Shown: in pieces, positions 45,267-54,164 of the stretch
Layout of the letters: the number at the start of each line of letters is the position of its first letter
Numbering within the stretch: the first letter of the stretch is position 1
Assembly: GCA_942493345.1 (NCBI GenBank)
Contig: OW818695.1
Span: forward strand, 3,844,001 to 3,908,000
Length of the DNA: 64,000 nucleotides
Reading direction: 5' to 3'
DNA from: GWE2-42-39 sp942493345
GTDB lineage: Bacteria; Bacteroidota; Bacteroidia; Bacteroidales; Prolixibacteraceae
The notes under the pieces: model-generated
Databases searched by the model: none
Seen by the model: the letters and a program-made list of their open reading frames with translations, nothing else
Told to the model about the DNA's origin: nothing
Program-made: the position numbers and the translations under genes

Positions 45267-46610
45267 CTACAACTTAAGTTGAGATTTTTTTCCGGGCAAA
45301 AACAAAATTGCTGCATTGATTGCAAACCCGGCAATAATAATCCAGTTGCCGTATTCAAATTCGAAAAAACTCAAACTTATTTTTCCTGATAGTGCAATAA
45401 TTCCACCCAGTAACATAGCCCATAAGCTGTACTTTTTGCTGAATGGAATGTCCAAAAGCGCGGCGATCATCGGGACAATGAAAGCGCCGGAATAGAATGA
45501 CAATGCCAGCAAGAGCGAAGAGACAATGGAACTTACGTGGACGGAAATCAGCATGCTGAGGATGCCGATAACAACGATAAAATATTTTGTTTGTATGTAC
45601 GACCGGTGGTTGTTAATGTCTTTGTGAAACAGTTCACTCATGATTGTGGAGGCGGTGAGCAGGGCCGTGGCAGCCGATGAAAGTACGGCTGAAAGCAAGG
45701 CTGCAACCATCAATCCGACACCCCAATCGGATAGGTACGTCTGGGTAATATTAACCAGCGCTGAAGTCTCTTCCTGGTCCGGGTTCAATTGGAACGAACA
45801 AATACCGATGTATGCCAGAAAGAAGGCAAAAGGGATCAAAATCAGGGCGGTAATGAGTACGCTGATTTGAGAAATGCGCTCGTTGCGGGCACAGAAAACC
45901 CGCGAATAAATATCGGGGCCAACCACGAACGTGCTGGAGAAGGTCAGTGCCAAAATCAATAAATCGATTGGTGAAAAATTCGGGTTGAACGGGAATGTCT
46001 CCCTGATGGGAACAGGGTTTAGTTCCGGACTTTTATACAAAATGAAAAACGTAAAAACAACACCGGCAATAATGATAATCGATTGGATGAAGTCGGTTTT
46101 CAGGATTGAAATTTGTCCGCCAATCAAGGTGTAAATAATATATACGGCGCCGGAAATAAATACGCCAATTGTATAGTTGAGACCGAAAAAGCTGGACAGA
46201 ACTTGTGCCGCAGCAATAATTTGCGCGGCGATTATTCCGAGCCAGGCAACAGGGATAATGACGGAAGCCGTTTTGCGCGCCTGCTCGCCATAAAATTGAC
46301 CGATCAGTTCAGGAAGCGTGAATTTTCCCAGGCGACTTACTTTTTTTACGATGGGTAGTAAAAGCAACAGCCCGAGTGCGGCAGATAACAGGTACCAGGT
46401 AGCGGCCCAACTTTGGTGCTGGGTAAGGCCAATGCTCCCTAAAATGGCCGAGCCTCCCAGTATGGTTGCCAGCAAACTACCCGTGATTTGTAATACTCCG
46501 GTGCGTTTTCCGGCAATAAAATAATCGTTTGGATTCTTTATTCTTAATGCCGAATAAACGCCGATGGCAAGTAATATTATTCCGTATACAATAAGAATGA
46601 TCAGCGCCAT
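45267..46610 (-). CDS. Sodium:solute symporter family protein
   Basis: A 447-residue transporter with about 12-13 membrane helices. The SSS signature is seen in the N-terminal NPNDYFIAGKRTGVLQITGSLLATILGGSAILGSIG and the central LTFSSTFVVGPDIYSRVFCARNE segment, where helix 8 would bind Na+. The length is at the short end of the family. The substrate could be a sugar, amino acid or other small solute and cannot be determined. Confidence 0.88.
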   Translation of the reverse strand: MALIILIVYGIILLAIGVYSALRIKNPNDYFIAGKRTGVLQITGSLLATILGGSAILGSIGLTQHQSWAATWYLLSAALGLLLLLPIVKKVSRLGKFTLPELIGQFYGEQARKTASVIIPVAWLGIIAAQIIAAAQVLSSFFGLNYTIGVFISGAVYIIYTLIGGQISILKTDFIQSIIIIAGVVFTFFILYKSPELNPVPIRETFPFNPNFSPIDLLILALTFSSTFVVGPDIYSRVFCARNERISQISVLITALILIPFAFFLAYIGICSFQLNPDQEETSALVNITQTYLSDWGVGLMVAALLSAVLSSAATALLTASTIMSELFHKDINNHRSYIQTKYFIVVIGILSMLISVHVSSIVSSLLLALSFYSGAFIVPMIAALLDIPFSKKYSLWAMLLGGIIALSGKISLSFFEFEYGNWIIIAGFAINAAILFLPGKKSQLKL

Positions 46611-46907
46611 TATTCTCCTGACTTGCTTTTTTCCATTGTAAAGAAAAGAATTTTCAATTTAAAAACCGCTCAATCCAGAAAGTTCGGGATCGGAGGGGAA
46701 AAAGAAATTGCTAAATTGCTAAATGGTTGAATGGTTCCAGAAACTACTGTTTGTTCATAGCTGATTGGCTGGCAGTAAGTTGCCAGAATTTTTTCGTGTT
46801 CACTGCAACTGAACACGAATTACTTAATTTCGATTATTGGCTGCTGAACCTGTCGAAGCATGGATTTTGTTTTATTGGATTTTGAAATTTAATTTTTGGC
46901 AGCTAAA
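46611..46907. other. Divergent intergenic region with two hairpins and a half REP
   Basis: No gene is supported. It contains the hairpins CTGGCA/TGCCAG (46769-46786) and TTCGTGTTCA/TGAACACGAA (46793-46819), and a GCTGAACCTGTCGAAGCA sequence (46843-46860) that looks like half of a dispersed Bacteroidota palindrome. Confidence 0.5.
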
Positions 46908-46937
46908 TTGTCGAATTGCCGAATTAGTATATTTTTG
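46908..46937 (+). promoter_or_regulatory. Promoter abutting the LysE-type gene
   Basis: TTG (46908-46910), a 19-base spacer and TATTTTTG (46930-46937). The predicted start point falls at or next to the ATG at 46942, so the mRNA may be leaderless. Confidence 0.55.
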
Positions 46938-46941
46938 CGAA

Positions 46942-47580
46942 ATGTTACTTTCTCTGCTCATACAAGGATTGGTTGTTGGTTTTTTGGTTTCCATACCACT
47001 GGGGCCAATTGGGGTTTTTGTGATCCAGCGAACGGTTAATAAAAGCCGGAGCGCCGGGTTGCTCTCAGGTCTTGGCGCGGCAACATCCGATACTCTTTAT
47101 TCCATTGTTGCCGGGTTCAGCTTGACCATTATCATTGATTTTATCCGCCAGCACCAGATCTTGTTTCAGATTCTTGGTGCGCTCATTCTCACGGCGCTTG
47201 GTTTTTATATCTTTTTCAAAAATCCGGTGCGCGACCTGAGGCGAAACAAACGTCGCGGATCAACCCATTTTCAGGATTATATTTCATCGTTTTTAATCAC
47301 TGTTGCAAACCCCCTGGTAATATTCGTTTTTATTGCCGTATTTGCCAGTTCAGGGCTGGTTTTAAATGTCGAGAGACCATATCTCGCGCTGGTTGTTGTT
47401 GTCGGAGTTTTTATTGGAGCCTGCAGTTGGTGGTTTACCTTGTCGGGGTTGGTAAGCCTTTTCAAACACCGTATTAACCTGCGGGTTTTGTGGTGGTTCA
47501 ATAAATCGGCAGGCATCATGGTTTGGCTTTTTGTGCTGATCTCCGTAGTTTTTGTTCTTATAAAGAATGTTCAAATTTAA
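46942..47580 (+). CDS. LysE/RhtB family amino-acid exporter
   Basis: A 212-residue inner-membrane exporter with about six helices. The N-terminal VGFLVSIPLGPIGVFVIQRTVNKSRSAGLLSGLGAATSDTLY is the LysE signature, and the second half has FLITVANPLVIFVFIAVFA, in which NP is conserved. The substrate is probably an amino acid or homoserine lactone-like compound but is not resolved. The ATG at 46942 is chosen; the upstream frame begins inside a repeat fragment and runs through the promoter. Confidence 0.85.
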   Translation: MLLSLLIQGLVVGFLVSIPLGPIGVFVIQRTVNKSRSAGLLSGLGAATSDTLYSIVAGFSLTIIIDFIRQHQILFQILGALILTALGFYIFFKNPVRDLRRNKRRGSTHFQDYISSFLITVANPLVIFVFIAVFASSGLVLNVERPYLALVVVVGVFIGACSWWFTLSGLVSLFKHRINLRVLWWFNKSAGIMVWLFVLISVVFVLIKNVQI

Positions 47581-47614
47581 GAATTGACAATTGTTACTGA
47601 AAATGAACACGCTT

Positions 47615-47645
47615 TTTGTATAGTTGAAGGGCTTGTTTAAATTTG
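47615..47645 (+). promoter_or_regulatory. Promoter of the IMP dehydrogenase gene
   Basis: TTTG (47615-47618), a 19-base spacer and TAAATTTG (47638-47645), an essentially perfect Bacteroidota promoter with a leader of about 50 bases. Confidence 0.75.
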
Positions 47646-47704
47646 CACAATTTTTTCAGAAAAATCAGAGGAACGAAAAATATTTACAAAGGAAGGAAAA
47701 GGTT

Positions 47705-49201
47705 ATGGCTCATTATTTTAACGATGTTTCAAGAACGTTTAGCGAATACCTGCTGGTACCCGGTTTAACAACCAAAGATTGTGTTACCGGGAAAGTTTCG
47801 TTGAAAACTCCGTTGGTAAAATTCAAAAAAGAGGAAGTTCCCTCGCTGGAATTGAACATTCCGTTTGTATCGGCAATCATGCAGTCGGTGTCGGATCATA
47901 ACCTGGCTATTGAATTGGCCCGTAATGGTGGACTTTCGTTCATCTTTGGTTCGCAACCGATCGATTCACAGGTCGATATGGTGCGCAGAGTAAAAAAATT
48001 CAAAGCTGGGTTTGTGCTGAGCGATTCGAATGTTATGCCCAATCAAACCCTGGCCGAGGTTATCCGGGTTAAAAACGAAACCGGGCATTCGACCATAGGG
48101 GTTACCGAAGACGGGACATCAAACGGGAAACTGCTGGGTATTATTACCGGGCGCGATTACCGAGAAACCCGCGACCCAATGGATATGAAAGTCACCGAAT
48201 TTATGACTCCCTATGACAAACTGGTTATTGGTAAGCTAGGAATTACTCTGGGCGATGCAAACGATATTATCTGGGACAATAAACTGAATACCCTGCCTAT
48301 TGTCGATGAAAATCAAAACCTTTGTTTTTTCGTTTTTCGGAAAGATTACGAAAGCCACAAAGACAATCCGAACGAATTGCACGATAACCAGAAAAAGCTT
48401 TTGGTAGGAGCGGGGATCAATTCGCGCGATTACAAAGAACGTGTTCCCGCCCTGGTTGATGCCGGCGCCGATGTGCTTTGCGTCGATTCGTCGGACGGCT
48501 ATTCCGAATGGCAGGCCGAGGCCATTCGCTACATCAAGGAAAAATACAATGATAAAGTAAAAGTGGGTGGCGGCAATGTGGTCGATTGCGATGGGTTCAG
48601 ATATCTGGTCGATGCGGGCGCCGATTTTATTAAAGTGGGGATTGGCGGCGGATCGATTTGTATTACCCGCGAACAGAAAGGTATTGGGCGTGGACAGGCT
48701 TCGGCTGTTGCTGAAGTTGCCAAAGCCCGTGATGAATATTATCAGGAAACCGGTATTTACGTGCCAATTTGTTCCGATGGCGGCATTGTTCAGGATTACC
48801 ACATGGTACTGGCCCTGGCGATGGGCGCCGACTTTCTGATGATGGGCCGTTATTTTGCCCGTTTTGATGAAAGCCCGACTAAAAAGCTGAAAGTCGGAAA
48901 TAACTACGTGAAAGAATACTGGGGCGAAGGTTCGAACCGCGCCCGTAACTGGCAACGCTACGACATGGGCGGCAGCGAAGGGATGAAATTCGAAGAAGGC
49001 GTTGATAGCTATGTTCCGTATGCTGGAAAATTGAAAGATAACCTGGATATTACGTTGGGTAAAATTAAATCGACCATGTGTAGTTGCGGTTGTCTGACTA
49101 TTTCGGAGTTAAAAGAGAATGCAAAAATCACACTGGTTTCAGCCACCAGCATTGTTGAAGGTGGTGCACATGATGTGATCCTGAAAGAAACAAACATTTG
49201 A
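47705..49201 (+). CDS. guaB: IMP dehydrogenase, Tritrichomonas-like type
   Basis: This enzyme oxidises IMP to XMP with NAD, the committed step of GTP synthesis. The 498-residue protein has a TIM-barrel core interrupted by two CBS-like segments at about residues 100-220. The catalytic loop IGGGSICITREQKGIGRGQA places the nucleophile at C319. The flap RARNWQRYDMGG carries the Arg-Tyr pair, and SIVEGGAHDVI lies near the end. The loop, flap and C terminus closely recall the Tritrichomonas foetus enzyme, where the nucleophile is also Cys319. The ATG at 47705 follows an AAGGAAAAGG sequence; the longer frame from 47624 overlaps the promoter leader. Confidence 0.94.
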   Translation: MAHYFNDVSRTFSEYLLVPGLTTKDCVTGKVSLKTPLVKFKKEEVPSLELNIPFVSAIMQSVSDHNLAIELARNGGLSFIFGSQPIDSQVDMVRRVKKFKAGFVLSDSNVMPNQTLAEVIRVKNETGHSTIGVTEDGTSNGKLLGIITGRDYRETRDPMDMKVTEFMTPYDKLVIGKLGITLGDANDIIWDNKLNTLPIVDENQNLCFFVFRKDYESHKDNPNELHDNQKKLLVGAGINSRDYKERVPALVDAGADVLCVDSSDGYSEWQAEAIRYIKEKYNDKVKVGGGNVVDCDGFRYLVDAGADFIKVGIGGGSICITREQKGIGRGQASAVAEVAKARDEYYQETGIYVPICSDGGIVQDYHMVLALAMGADFLMMGRYFARFDESPTKKLKVGNNYVKEYWGEGSNRARNWQRYDMGGSEGMKFEEGVDSYVPYAGKLKDNLDITLGKIKSTMCSCGCLTISELKENAKITLVSATSIVEGGAHDVILKETNI

Positions 49202-49321
49202 TGATATGATGATGTTTCCTTCGTCAATAGGAAAGAACATCTGCAAAATATAAATAAAAAAATCACGGTTTTATCAGGCCGTGATTTTTTTTATAAGTAT
49301 TTATGTAGCTTCTTAAATTCC

Positions 49322-50071
49322 TTACATATTCCAGATTTCCCACGAACGGATGGCCTGCAGGTGAAGCATTTCCAGCCCGTTTTTCACGGCGACCCCTCTT
49401 TCTTTTCCTTTTTTCATGAAAAGGGTTTCTTCCGGGTTGTACACCAAATCAAACATTACATGTTCCGAAGTGATGAACTGATACGGAATATCGGCACAGT
49501 TGTCAACATTTGGGAAAGTACCCAACGGTGTGGCATTGATGATGATTAAATAGTCTTTTATCAACGCTTCGCTGATGTCGGAATAGCGGATTTCCTTGTC
49601 CAAAAGCGGTTCTTCAATAGAAGCCGAAACGTATTCGATACCGAGTTTTGTCAATATGTATTTAATGGCTTTCGATGCGCCGCCAGTCCCCAGTATCAGG
49701 GCTTTTTTATGTTTCCCGGAAAGCATGGGTTTGAGCGAATTTTCGAAGCCGAAAATATCTGAATTGTAGCCAACCAGTTTCATCGCCCCGTCGTTGCGGA
49801 TGATCTTCACCGTGTTTACAGCGCCCACTTCAGCGGCTTCTGCATCAATCGAATCCATGTATTTCATGATTTGCTGCTTGTACGGAATGGTGCAGTTCAG
49901 CCCGGCAATGTTTGGGTTCTTTTCGAAAATTCCGGGAAATTCATCGATTGAATCCAGTTCGAAATTCACGTATTCGTGTTCTTCCTGCCCTTCTTTTTCA
50001 AATTTTTCAGTAAAGAATTTTTTTGAAAATGAATACCCCAAACGGTGACCGATCAATCCAAATGTTTTCAT
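49322..50071 (-). CDS. aroE: Shikimate dehydrogenase
   Basis: AroE reduces 3-dehydroshikimate to shikimate with NADPH in aromatic amino-acid synthesis. The 249-residue protein begins MKTFGLIGHRLGYSFSKKFF, where the Ser residues bind shikimate. It continues with GLNCTIPYKQQIM (catalytic Lys), GAVNTVKI, the glycine-rich ILGTGGASKAI for NADP, and NATPLGTFP. It is slightly shorter than E. coli AroE (272), as usual in Bacteroidota. The ATG at 50071 fits the family start; the upstream extension to 50158 is unsupported. Confidence 0.93.
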   Translation of the reverse strand: MKTFGLIGHRLGYSFSKKFFTEKFEKEGQEEHEYVNFELDSIDEFPGIFEKNPNIAGLNCTIPYKQQIMKYMDSIDAEAAEVGAVNTVKIIRNDGAMKLVGYNSDIFGFENSLKPMLSGKHKKALILGTGGASKAIKYILTKLGIEYVSASIEEPLLDKEIRYSDISEALIKDYLIIINATPLGTFPNVDNCADIPYQFITSEHVMFDLVYNPEETLFMKKGKERGVAVKNGLEMLHLQAIRSWEIWNM

Positions 50072-50248
50072 GTGCGATGTGTTTTCAGAATGAGTGGTAA
50101 AGATATTCTTTTTGATGTTTTCAGGCTTATTCAGAAAATGAAAAATGCCTTCATGCATCGTGCTTTTGGAAAAATTTAAAATGAAACGGACACAGTCGAG
50201 TCAAATCGCGTTCATGTTTTAGAGAATTTCGGATGGAGTGAGACAAAA

Positions 50249-50279
50249 TTTGATATTTAAAGTTCTCCGATTATCTTTG
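50249..50279 (+). promoter_or_regulatory. Promoter of the DedA gene
   Basis: TTTG (50249-50252), a 19-base spacer and TATCTTTG (50272-50279), 25 bases before the start codon. It matches the consensus at all defined positions. Confidence 0.75.
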
Positions 50280-50304
50280 GGCGACATCTTTAAAAACAAT
50301 TGAC

Positions 50305-50922
50305 ATGTTTGAATTTTTTCAATCTCTGGCCGACTGGTACATGAATAACATGAATTATTTTACCATCACTTTGTTGATGGCTATTGAAAGTTCATTTGTA
50401 CCGCTTCCTTCTGAAATTGTTATTCCGCCTGCTGTGTGGAAGGCGGCTTCCGGAGAATTGAACGTTTATCTGGTTGTGCTGTTTGCCACTTTCGGGGCAA
50501 TAATCGGTGCCATGTTCAATTATGTAATGGCCCGGTGGCTGGGGCGTGTCATTGTTTACGGTTTTGCCGAATCAAGGGTTGGTAAACTTTTTCTGCTGAA
50601 TCAAAGTAAAGTTGAACATGCCGAAGCCTATTTCATCCGTCACGGGCGCAGTTCAACATTTATTGGCCGGCTGATTCCAGGTATCAGGCATTTAATTTCA
50701 ATTCCTGCCGGATTGGCCAAAATGAATGTCAAACAGTTTGTGTTGTACACTGCAATGGGATCTGCAATATGGCATACCATTCTTGCTGCCCTGAGTTATT
50801 ACCTGTATTCACAGCAGGATTTACTGAAAAAATACATGAGCGAACTTTCGTACGGGTTGCTTTTCCTCGGTGTCATCTTTGTTCTTTATCTGATTGTCAA
50901 ATACCGAAAGAAAAAAGAATGA
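50305..50922 (+). CDS. DedA family membrane protein (VTT domain)
   Basis: A 205-residue inner-membrane protein of the DedA/VTT family, linked to undecaprenyl-phosphate or phospholipid flipping. Family features are ESSFVPLPSEIVIPPA near the N terminus, GAMFNYVMARWLGR, and the conserved loop FIRHGRSSTFIGRLIPGIRHLISIPAGLAKM with its arginines. Four hydrophobic segments are visible. The natural lipid is not known. It is monocistronic with its own promoter. Confidence 0.92.
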   Translation: MFEFFQSLADWYMNNMNYFTITLLMAIESSFVPLPSEIVIPPAVWKAASGELNVYLVVLFATFGAIIGAMFNYVMARWLGRVIVYGFAESRVGKLFLLNQSKVEHAEAYFIRHGRSSTFIGRLIPGIRHLISIPAGLAKMNVKQFVLYTAMGSAIWHTILAALSYYLYSQQDLLKKYMSELSYGLLFLGVIFVLYLIVKYRKKKE

Positions 50923-50932
50923 CTTCTTTCTT

Positions 50933-50966
50933 GAAGTCTCCCCTTGGGGGAGATTTAGAGGGGCCT
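50933..50966. repeat. CCCCTTGGGGG-type palindrome at the nspC 3' end
   Basis: TCTCCCCTTGGGGGAGA (50937-50953) followed by TTTAGAGGGGC. It belongs to the same family as the repeat at 55058-55160 and abuts the stop codon of the carboxynorspermidine decarboxylase gene, so it may serve as its terminator. Confidence 0.6.
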
Positions 50967-52136
50967 CTAACTCAACCGGTTTTTATAATCTTCGTAGCCG
51001 AAATTTCGCACCAGCCTGATTTCATTTTTTTCAGAATTGAAAATATAAATGGCCGGAAGCCTGACCCCGTTGAACATGGTGTTTTTCACCATCGTATAAT
51101 GGGCCATGTCGCCAAAAATAAGGAAATCGCCTTCTTTTAACGGGTGGTCGAAACTGTAATCGCCAATTACATCACCTGCCAGACACGTCAGTCCGCCCAA
51201 ACGGATCGTATACGATTTTACATCCGGGTAATCGGCATTCAGAATGTATGGACGATAAGGCATTTCAAGCACATCGGGCATGTGGGCGCTCACCGAAGTG
51301 TCCAAAACAGCAATGTCCTTTCCGTTGTTGAACGTATCGAGCACGCGGCTCACTAAAACCCCGGTGTTCAGGGCAATGGCTTCGCCCGGTTCCAGGTACA
51401 CATCCAGCCCGTATTTTGCCTTGAAGTTTTTTATCAGCGCGATCAGTCCGTCTACATCGTAGTCGGGGCGCGAAATATGATGTCCGCCTCCAAAGTTGAT
51501 CCACTTTATTTTATCGAAATAGAAACCGAATTTTTCTTCCACTACTTCCAGCGTGCGTTCGAGTGCATCACAGTTCAGTTCACACAAATTATGAAAGTGC
51601 AAACCGCTCAAACCTTCCAGTTTGTCGAGGTTTTCGGTGAAGTTTTTCAGCGTGATTCCCAGTCGTGAATTGGGCGCGCTTGGATCATAAATTTCAGTAG
51701 TTGCTTCCCTGTGTTCGGGATTGATGCGTACCGCGCACTGGATATGCGGGTGTCGTTTCATTTGTTCTTTGTATTTCACCCACTGATTGACCGAATTGAA
51801 AACAATGTGGTCTGCCATTTGGATGTGCGCATCGATATCGGCCTGCGAGTATGCCGGGGCGTAAGCATGTACTTCGCCGCCAAATTCCCTGCGCCCCAGC
51901 TCAGCCTCGAAAACAGAACTGGCTGCCACACCGGGCAGATATTTGCGTACCAGCGGGGCCATGCTCCACATGGCAAAACCTTTAAAAGCAAGCAGAATTT
52001 TACATCCTGCTTGCTCCTGTACTTTATGAAGAATCTTTAGATTTTCTTCTAGTTTTGTTTCGTTTACAATGTAACAGGGCGTTTCCAGCCCGGCCAATTG
52101 CTCGTGTGTGAGGTTTATTCTACCGAACTGTTCCAT
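50967..52136 (-). CDS. nspC: Carboxynorspermidine decarboxylase
   Basis: A 389-residue PLP-dependent fold-type III decarboxylase that removes the carboxyl group of carboxynorspermidine or carboxyspermidine, the last step of the alternative polyamine pathway. K52 in ILLAFKGFAMW is the PLP lysine, HFHNLCELNC and INFGGGHHI line the cofactor phosphate site, and EPGEAIALNTG plus the late CLAGDVIGDY carry active-site residues of the family. The start codon overlaps the end of the carboxynorspermidine dehydrogenase gene by 22 bases, showing translational coupling. Confidence 0.94.
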   Translation of the reverse strand: MEQFGRINLTHEQLAGLETPCYIVNETKLEENLKILHKVQEQAGCKILLAFKGFAMWSMAPLVRKYLPGVAASSVFEAELGRREFGGEVHAYAPAYSQADIDAHIQMADHIVFNSVNQWVKYKEQMKRHPHIQCAVRINPEHREATTEIYDPSAPNSRLGITLKNFTENLDKLEGLSGLHFHNLCELNCDALERTLEVVEEKFGFYFDKIKWINFGGGHHISRPDYDVDGLIALIKNFKAKYGLDVYLEPGEAIALNTGVLVSRVLDTFNNGKDIAVLDTSVSAHMPDVLEMPYRPYILNADYPDVKSYTIRLGGLTCLAGDVIGDYSFDHPLKEGDFLIFGDMAHYTMVKNTMFNGVRLPAIYIFNSEKNEIRLVRNFGYEDYKNRLS

Positions 52137-53317
52137 TCAACCACTTGCCAGGGTAAACCATATTTATTTAAATCGTCCATAAACGGATCGGGGTCAAATT
52201 CTTCCATATTGTAAACTCCCGCTTTTTGCCATTTTTTAGTGAGCATCATTTTGGCGCCAATCATGGCCGGAACGCCGGTGGTGTACGAAACGGCCTGAGC
52301 TTCTACCTCTTTGTAGGTTTCGGCGTGGTCGCAAATATTATAGATGAATACGCGTTTGAATTTCCCGTCTTTTAAACCTTCAATTACACAACCGATGCTG
52401 GTTTTGCCTGTGTAGTTTTCAGCCAGAGAACCCGGATCGGGAAGCACGGCTTTCAGAAATTGCAGCGGAACAATTTTTTGCCCGTTGTATTCCACTTCGT
52501 CAATGCGGGTCATGCCCACATTTTGCAGCACACGCAGATGGGTCAGGTATTCCTGTCCGAAGGTCATCCAGAAACGCATGCGTTTCACCCCTTTGATATT
52601 TTTTGAGAGCGACTCCATTTCCTCGTGGTACATCAGGTACATTTCGCGAACGCCAACGCCCGGAAAATCGAACGGTTGGTGAACCGAAAGCGGGTCGGTG
52701 CTTTTCCATTCGCCACCTTCAAAATAACGGCCACGGGCGGTCACCTCGCGGATATTGATTTCAGGATTGAAATTGGTGGCAAATGCTTTCCCGTGATCGC
52801 CGCCGTTGCAGTCAACAATGTCAACCGTGTGAATTTCGTCGAATAAATGCTTTTGCGCGTAAGCACAGAAAACGTTGGTTGTGCCCGGGTCGAAACCACT
52901 TCCAAGCAGAGCCATGATGTTCGCATTTTTGTAGCGATTTTGGTAGTCCCACTGCCATTTGTATTCGAATTTGGCGGTGTCGAGCGGTTCGTAATTGGCC
53001 GTGTCCAGATAATCGACGCCGGTTTCGAGACAGGCATTCATGATGTTCAGGTCCTGGTAGGGAAGGGCCACGTTAATAACCAAATTGGGCTGGTGTTTGC
53101 GTATCAGGGCAACGGATTCGCTCACGTTATCGGCATTCAGTTTCTCCGTTTTTATTGCCCGGTTAAACTTGCGCTTTACACGTTCAGCGATTTCATTGCA
53201 CTTGCTGACAGTTCGTGAGGCCAGAACGATCTCACCAAATACCCCGGGAACGGATGCGCATTTCTGCACAACTACGTTGCTAACCCCGCCGGCACCAATG
53301 ATTAAAACTTTGTTCAT
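52115..53317 (-). CDS. Carboxynorspermidine synthase (saccharopine dehydrogenase family)
   Basis: A 400-residue NADPH-dependent reductase. It joins aspartate semialdehyde with diaminopropane or putrescine to give carboxynorspermidine or carboxyspermidine. The Rossmann motif VLIIGAGGVSNVVVQKCA opens the protein, followed by LVINVALPYQDLNIMNACLETGVDYLDTANYE and LLGSGFDPGTTNVFCAYA, typical of the saccharopine dehydrogenase family. It is the first gene of a two-gene operon with nspC, which settles the assignment over lysine metabolism. In Bacteroidota the end product is usually spermidine. Confidence 0.93.
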   Translation of the reverse strand: MNKVLIIGAGGVSNVVVQKCASVPGVFGEIVLASRTVSKCNEIAERVKRKFNRAIKTEKLNADNVSESVALIRKHQPNLVINVALPYQDLNIMNACLETGVDYLDTANYEPLDTAKFEYKWQWDYQNRYKNANIMALLGSGFDPGTTNVFCAYAQKHLFDEIHTVDIVDCNGGDHGKAFATNFNPEINIREVTARGRYFEGGEWKSTDPLSVHQPFDFPGVGVREMYLMYHEEMESLSKNIKGVKRMRFWMTFGQEYLTHLRVLQNVGMTRIDEVEYNGQKIVPLQFLKAVLPDPGSLAENYTGKTSIGCVIEGLKDGKFKRVFIYNICDHAETYKEVEAQAVSYTTGVPAMIGAKMMLTKKWQKAGVYNMEEFDPDPFMDDLNKYGLPWQVVEWNSSVE

Positions 53318-53496
53318 TCTCTGTTTGAATTACTTTTTTAATTATACATTGTTTCTGAAATACTTATGCTAAAATATAGCGTTTGGTATTTAATTGCAAA
53401 TAAAACAAACTATTGGAATACTATATCAGATGGATGTCATTTTTTTGTAAAAATTGACATGGAAATCATGAGCTATCAAGAATCCAATAATGAACC

Positions 53497-53655
53497 TTAC
53501 TTTCTAAATAATTTAATAATATCAGTAATCGGTATTCGGGGCAAAACTTCTTTGAAAAATTTTGTGATTTCTCTGATTTTTAAAGACGGTATAAATGCAA
53601 GAATGATTATTACGATAATAATCCAACCTAAAAAGTATAATGTAATTTTTTCCAT
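53497..53655 (-). CDS. Small membrane protein, 52 residues
   Basis: A short frame on the minus strand: one strong membrane helix right after the start (LYFLGWIIIVIIILAFI, about residues 6-22), then a basic, amphipathic tail (KIREITKFFKEVLPRIPITDIIKLFRK). Its composition is protein-like and the start is ATG. No promoter or Shine-Dalgarno sequence is clear. I do not recognise the family. A longer frame on the plus strand at 53366-53674 looks random and is rejected in its favour. Confidence 0.45.
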   Translation of the reverse strand: MEKITLYFLGWIIIVIIILAFIPSLKIREITKFFKEVLPRIPITDIIKLFRK

Positions 53656-54008
53656 AATGATGATATTTCTGTAATATATCGCCTTGTCGAAATCTTTTGT
53701 CTTAAAATAGAAATTGATAGATACTCTTTAGAGTGTGTTTTTCTTTGAAATTTTAATATTGAATTACTTGGGTGTTTTTAGTTGTTTCGAAAAAATGTTG
53801 CAAAACATTTAAAAGATGAAAAATGATCTCTATAAGTCAGCAGATTTGGCTCAAATCAATTTGAGTTAGAAATAATATGAGAAGGTGAAGAAGTCCAAAA
53901 TCGAAAAAAGAAAAGATGATTTATTTACTGAATATGAGTAAATATATTCGTTGTATTAATCGTATTTTTAGACACAATAAAATCAAAATCATCAAAATTT
54001 AAATATTC
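53656..54008. other. AT-rich intergenic region
   Basis: About 350 bases with no supported gene on either strand. A short palindrome CTCAAAT-ca-ATTTGAG is present. No clear promoter precedes the truncated gene at 54009. Confidence 0.4.
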
Positions 54009-54149
54009 ATGAAAATCGCAATTTTATTTATTGCTTTATTTTTCTCGATGAGTTGTTTTGCCCAGAAAAAAGAAATGTTATTCAACGGAAAAGACATGAA
54101 AGGCTGGACCATTTTTGTGAAAGACAACAGTGTTGAACCAGAGAAGTAA
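54009..54149 (+). pseudogene. Truncated DUF1080 (3-keto-disaccharide hydrolase-like) gene
   Basis: A 46-residue frame begins with a good signal peptide (MKIAILFIALFFSMSCFAQ) followed by MLFNGKDMKGWTIFV, the diagnostic start of the DUF1080 domain (usually FNGKDLxGW). Full-length relatives are about 200-250 residues. Here the frame stops after residue 46, just before a CTCTGTGG repeat, so the rest of the gene is missing. It looks like a remnant of a secreted sugar-processing enzyme removed by a deletion ending in the repeat. Confidence 0.6.
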
Positions 54150-54164
54150 ATATTAAGATAACTT

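Noticed and set aside
46837..46941. N-terminal extension of the LysE-type protein
   Set aside because: The extra residues come from a repeat fragment and run through the promoter; the family N terminus begins at 46942.
53366..53674. A 102-codon frame on the plus strand
   Set aside because: Its sequence has no domain-like pattern and it runs antisense to a short frame with a clear membrane helix and basic tail.
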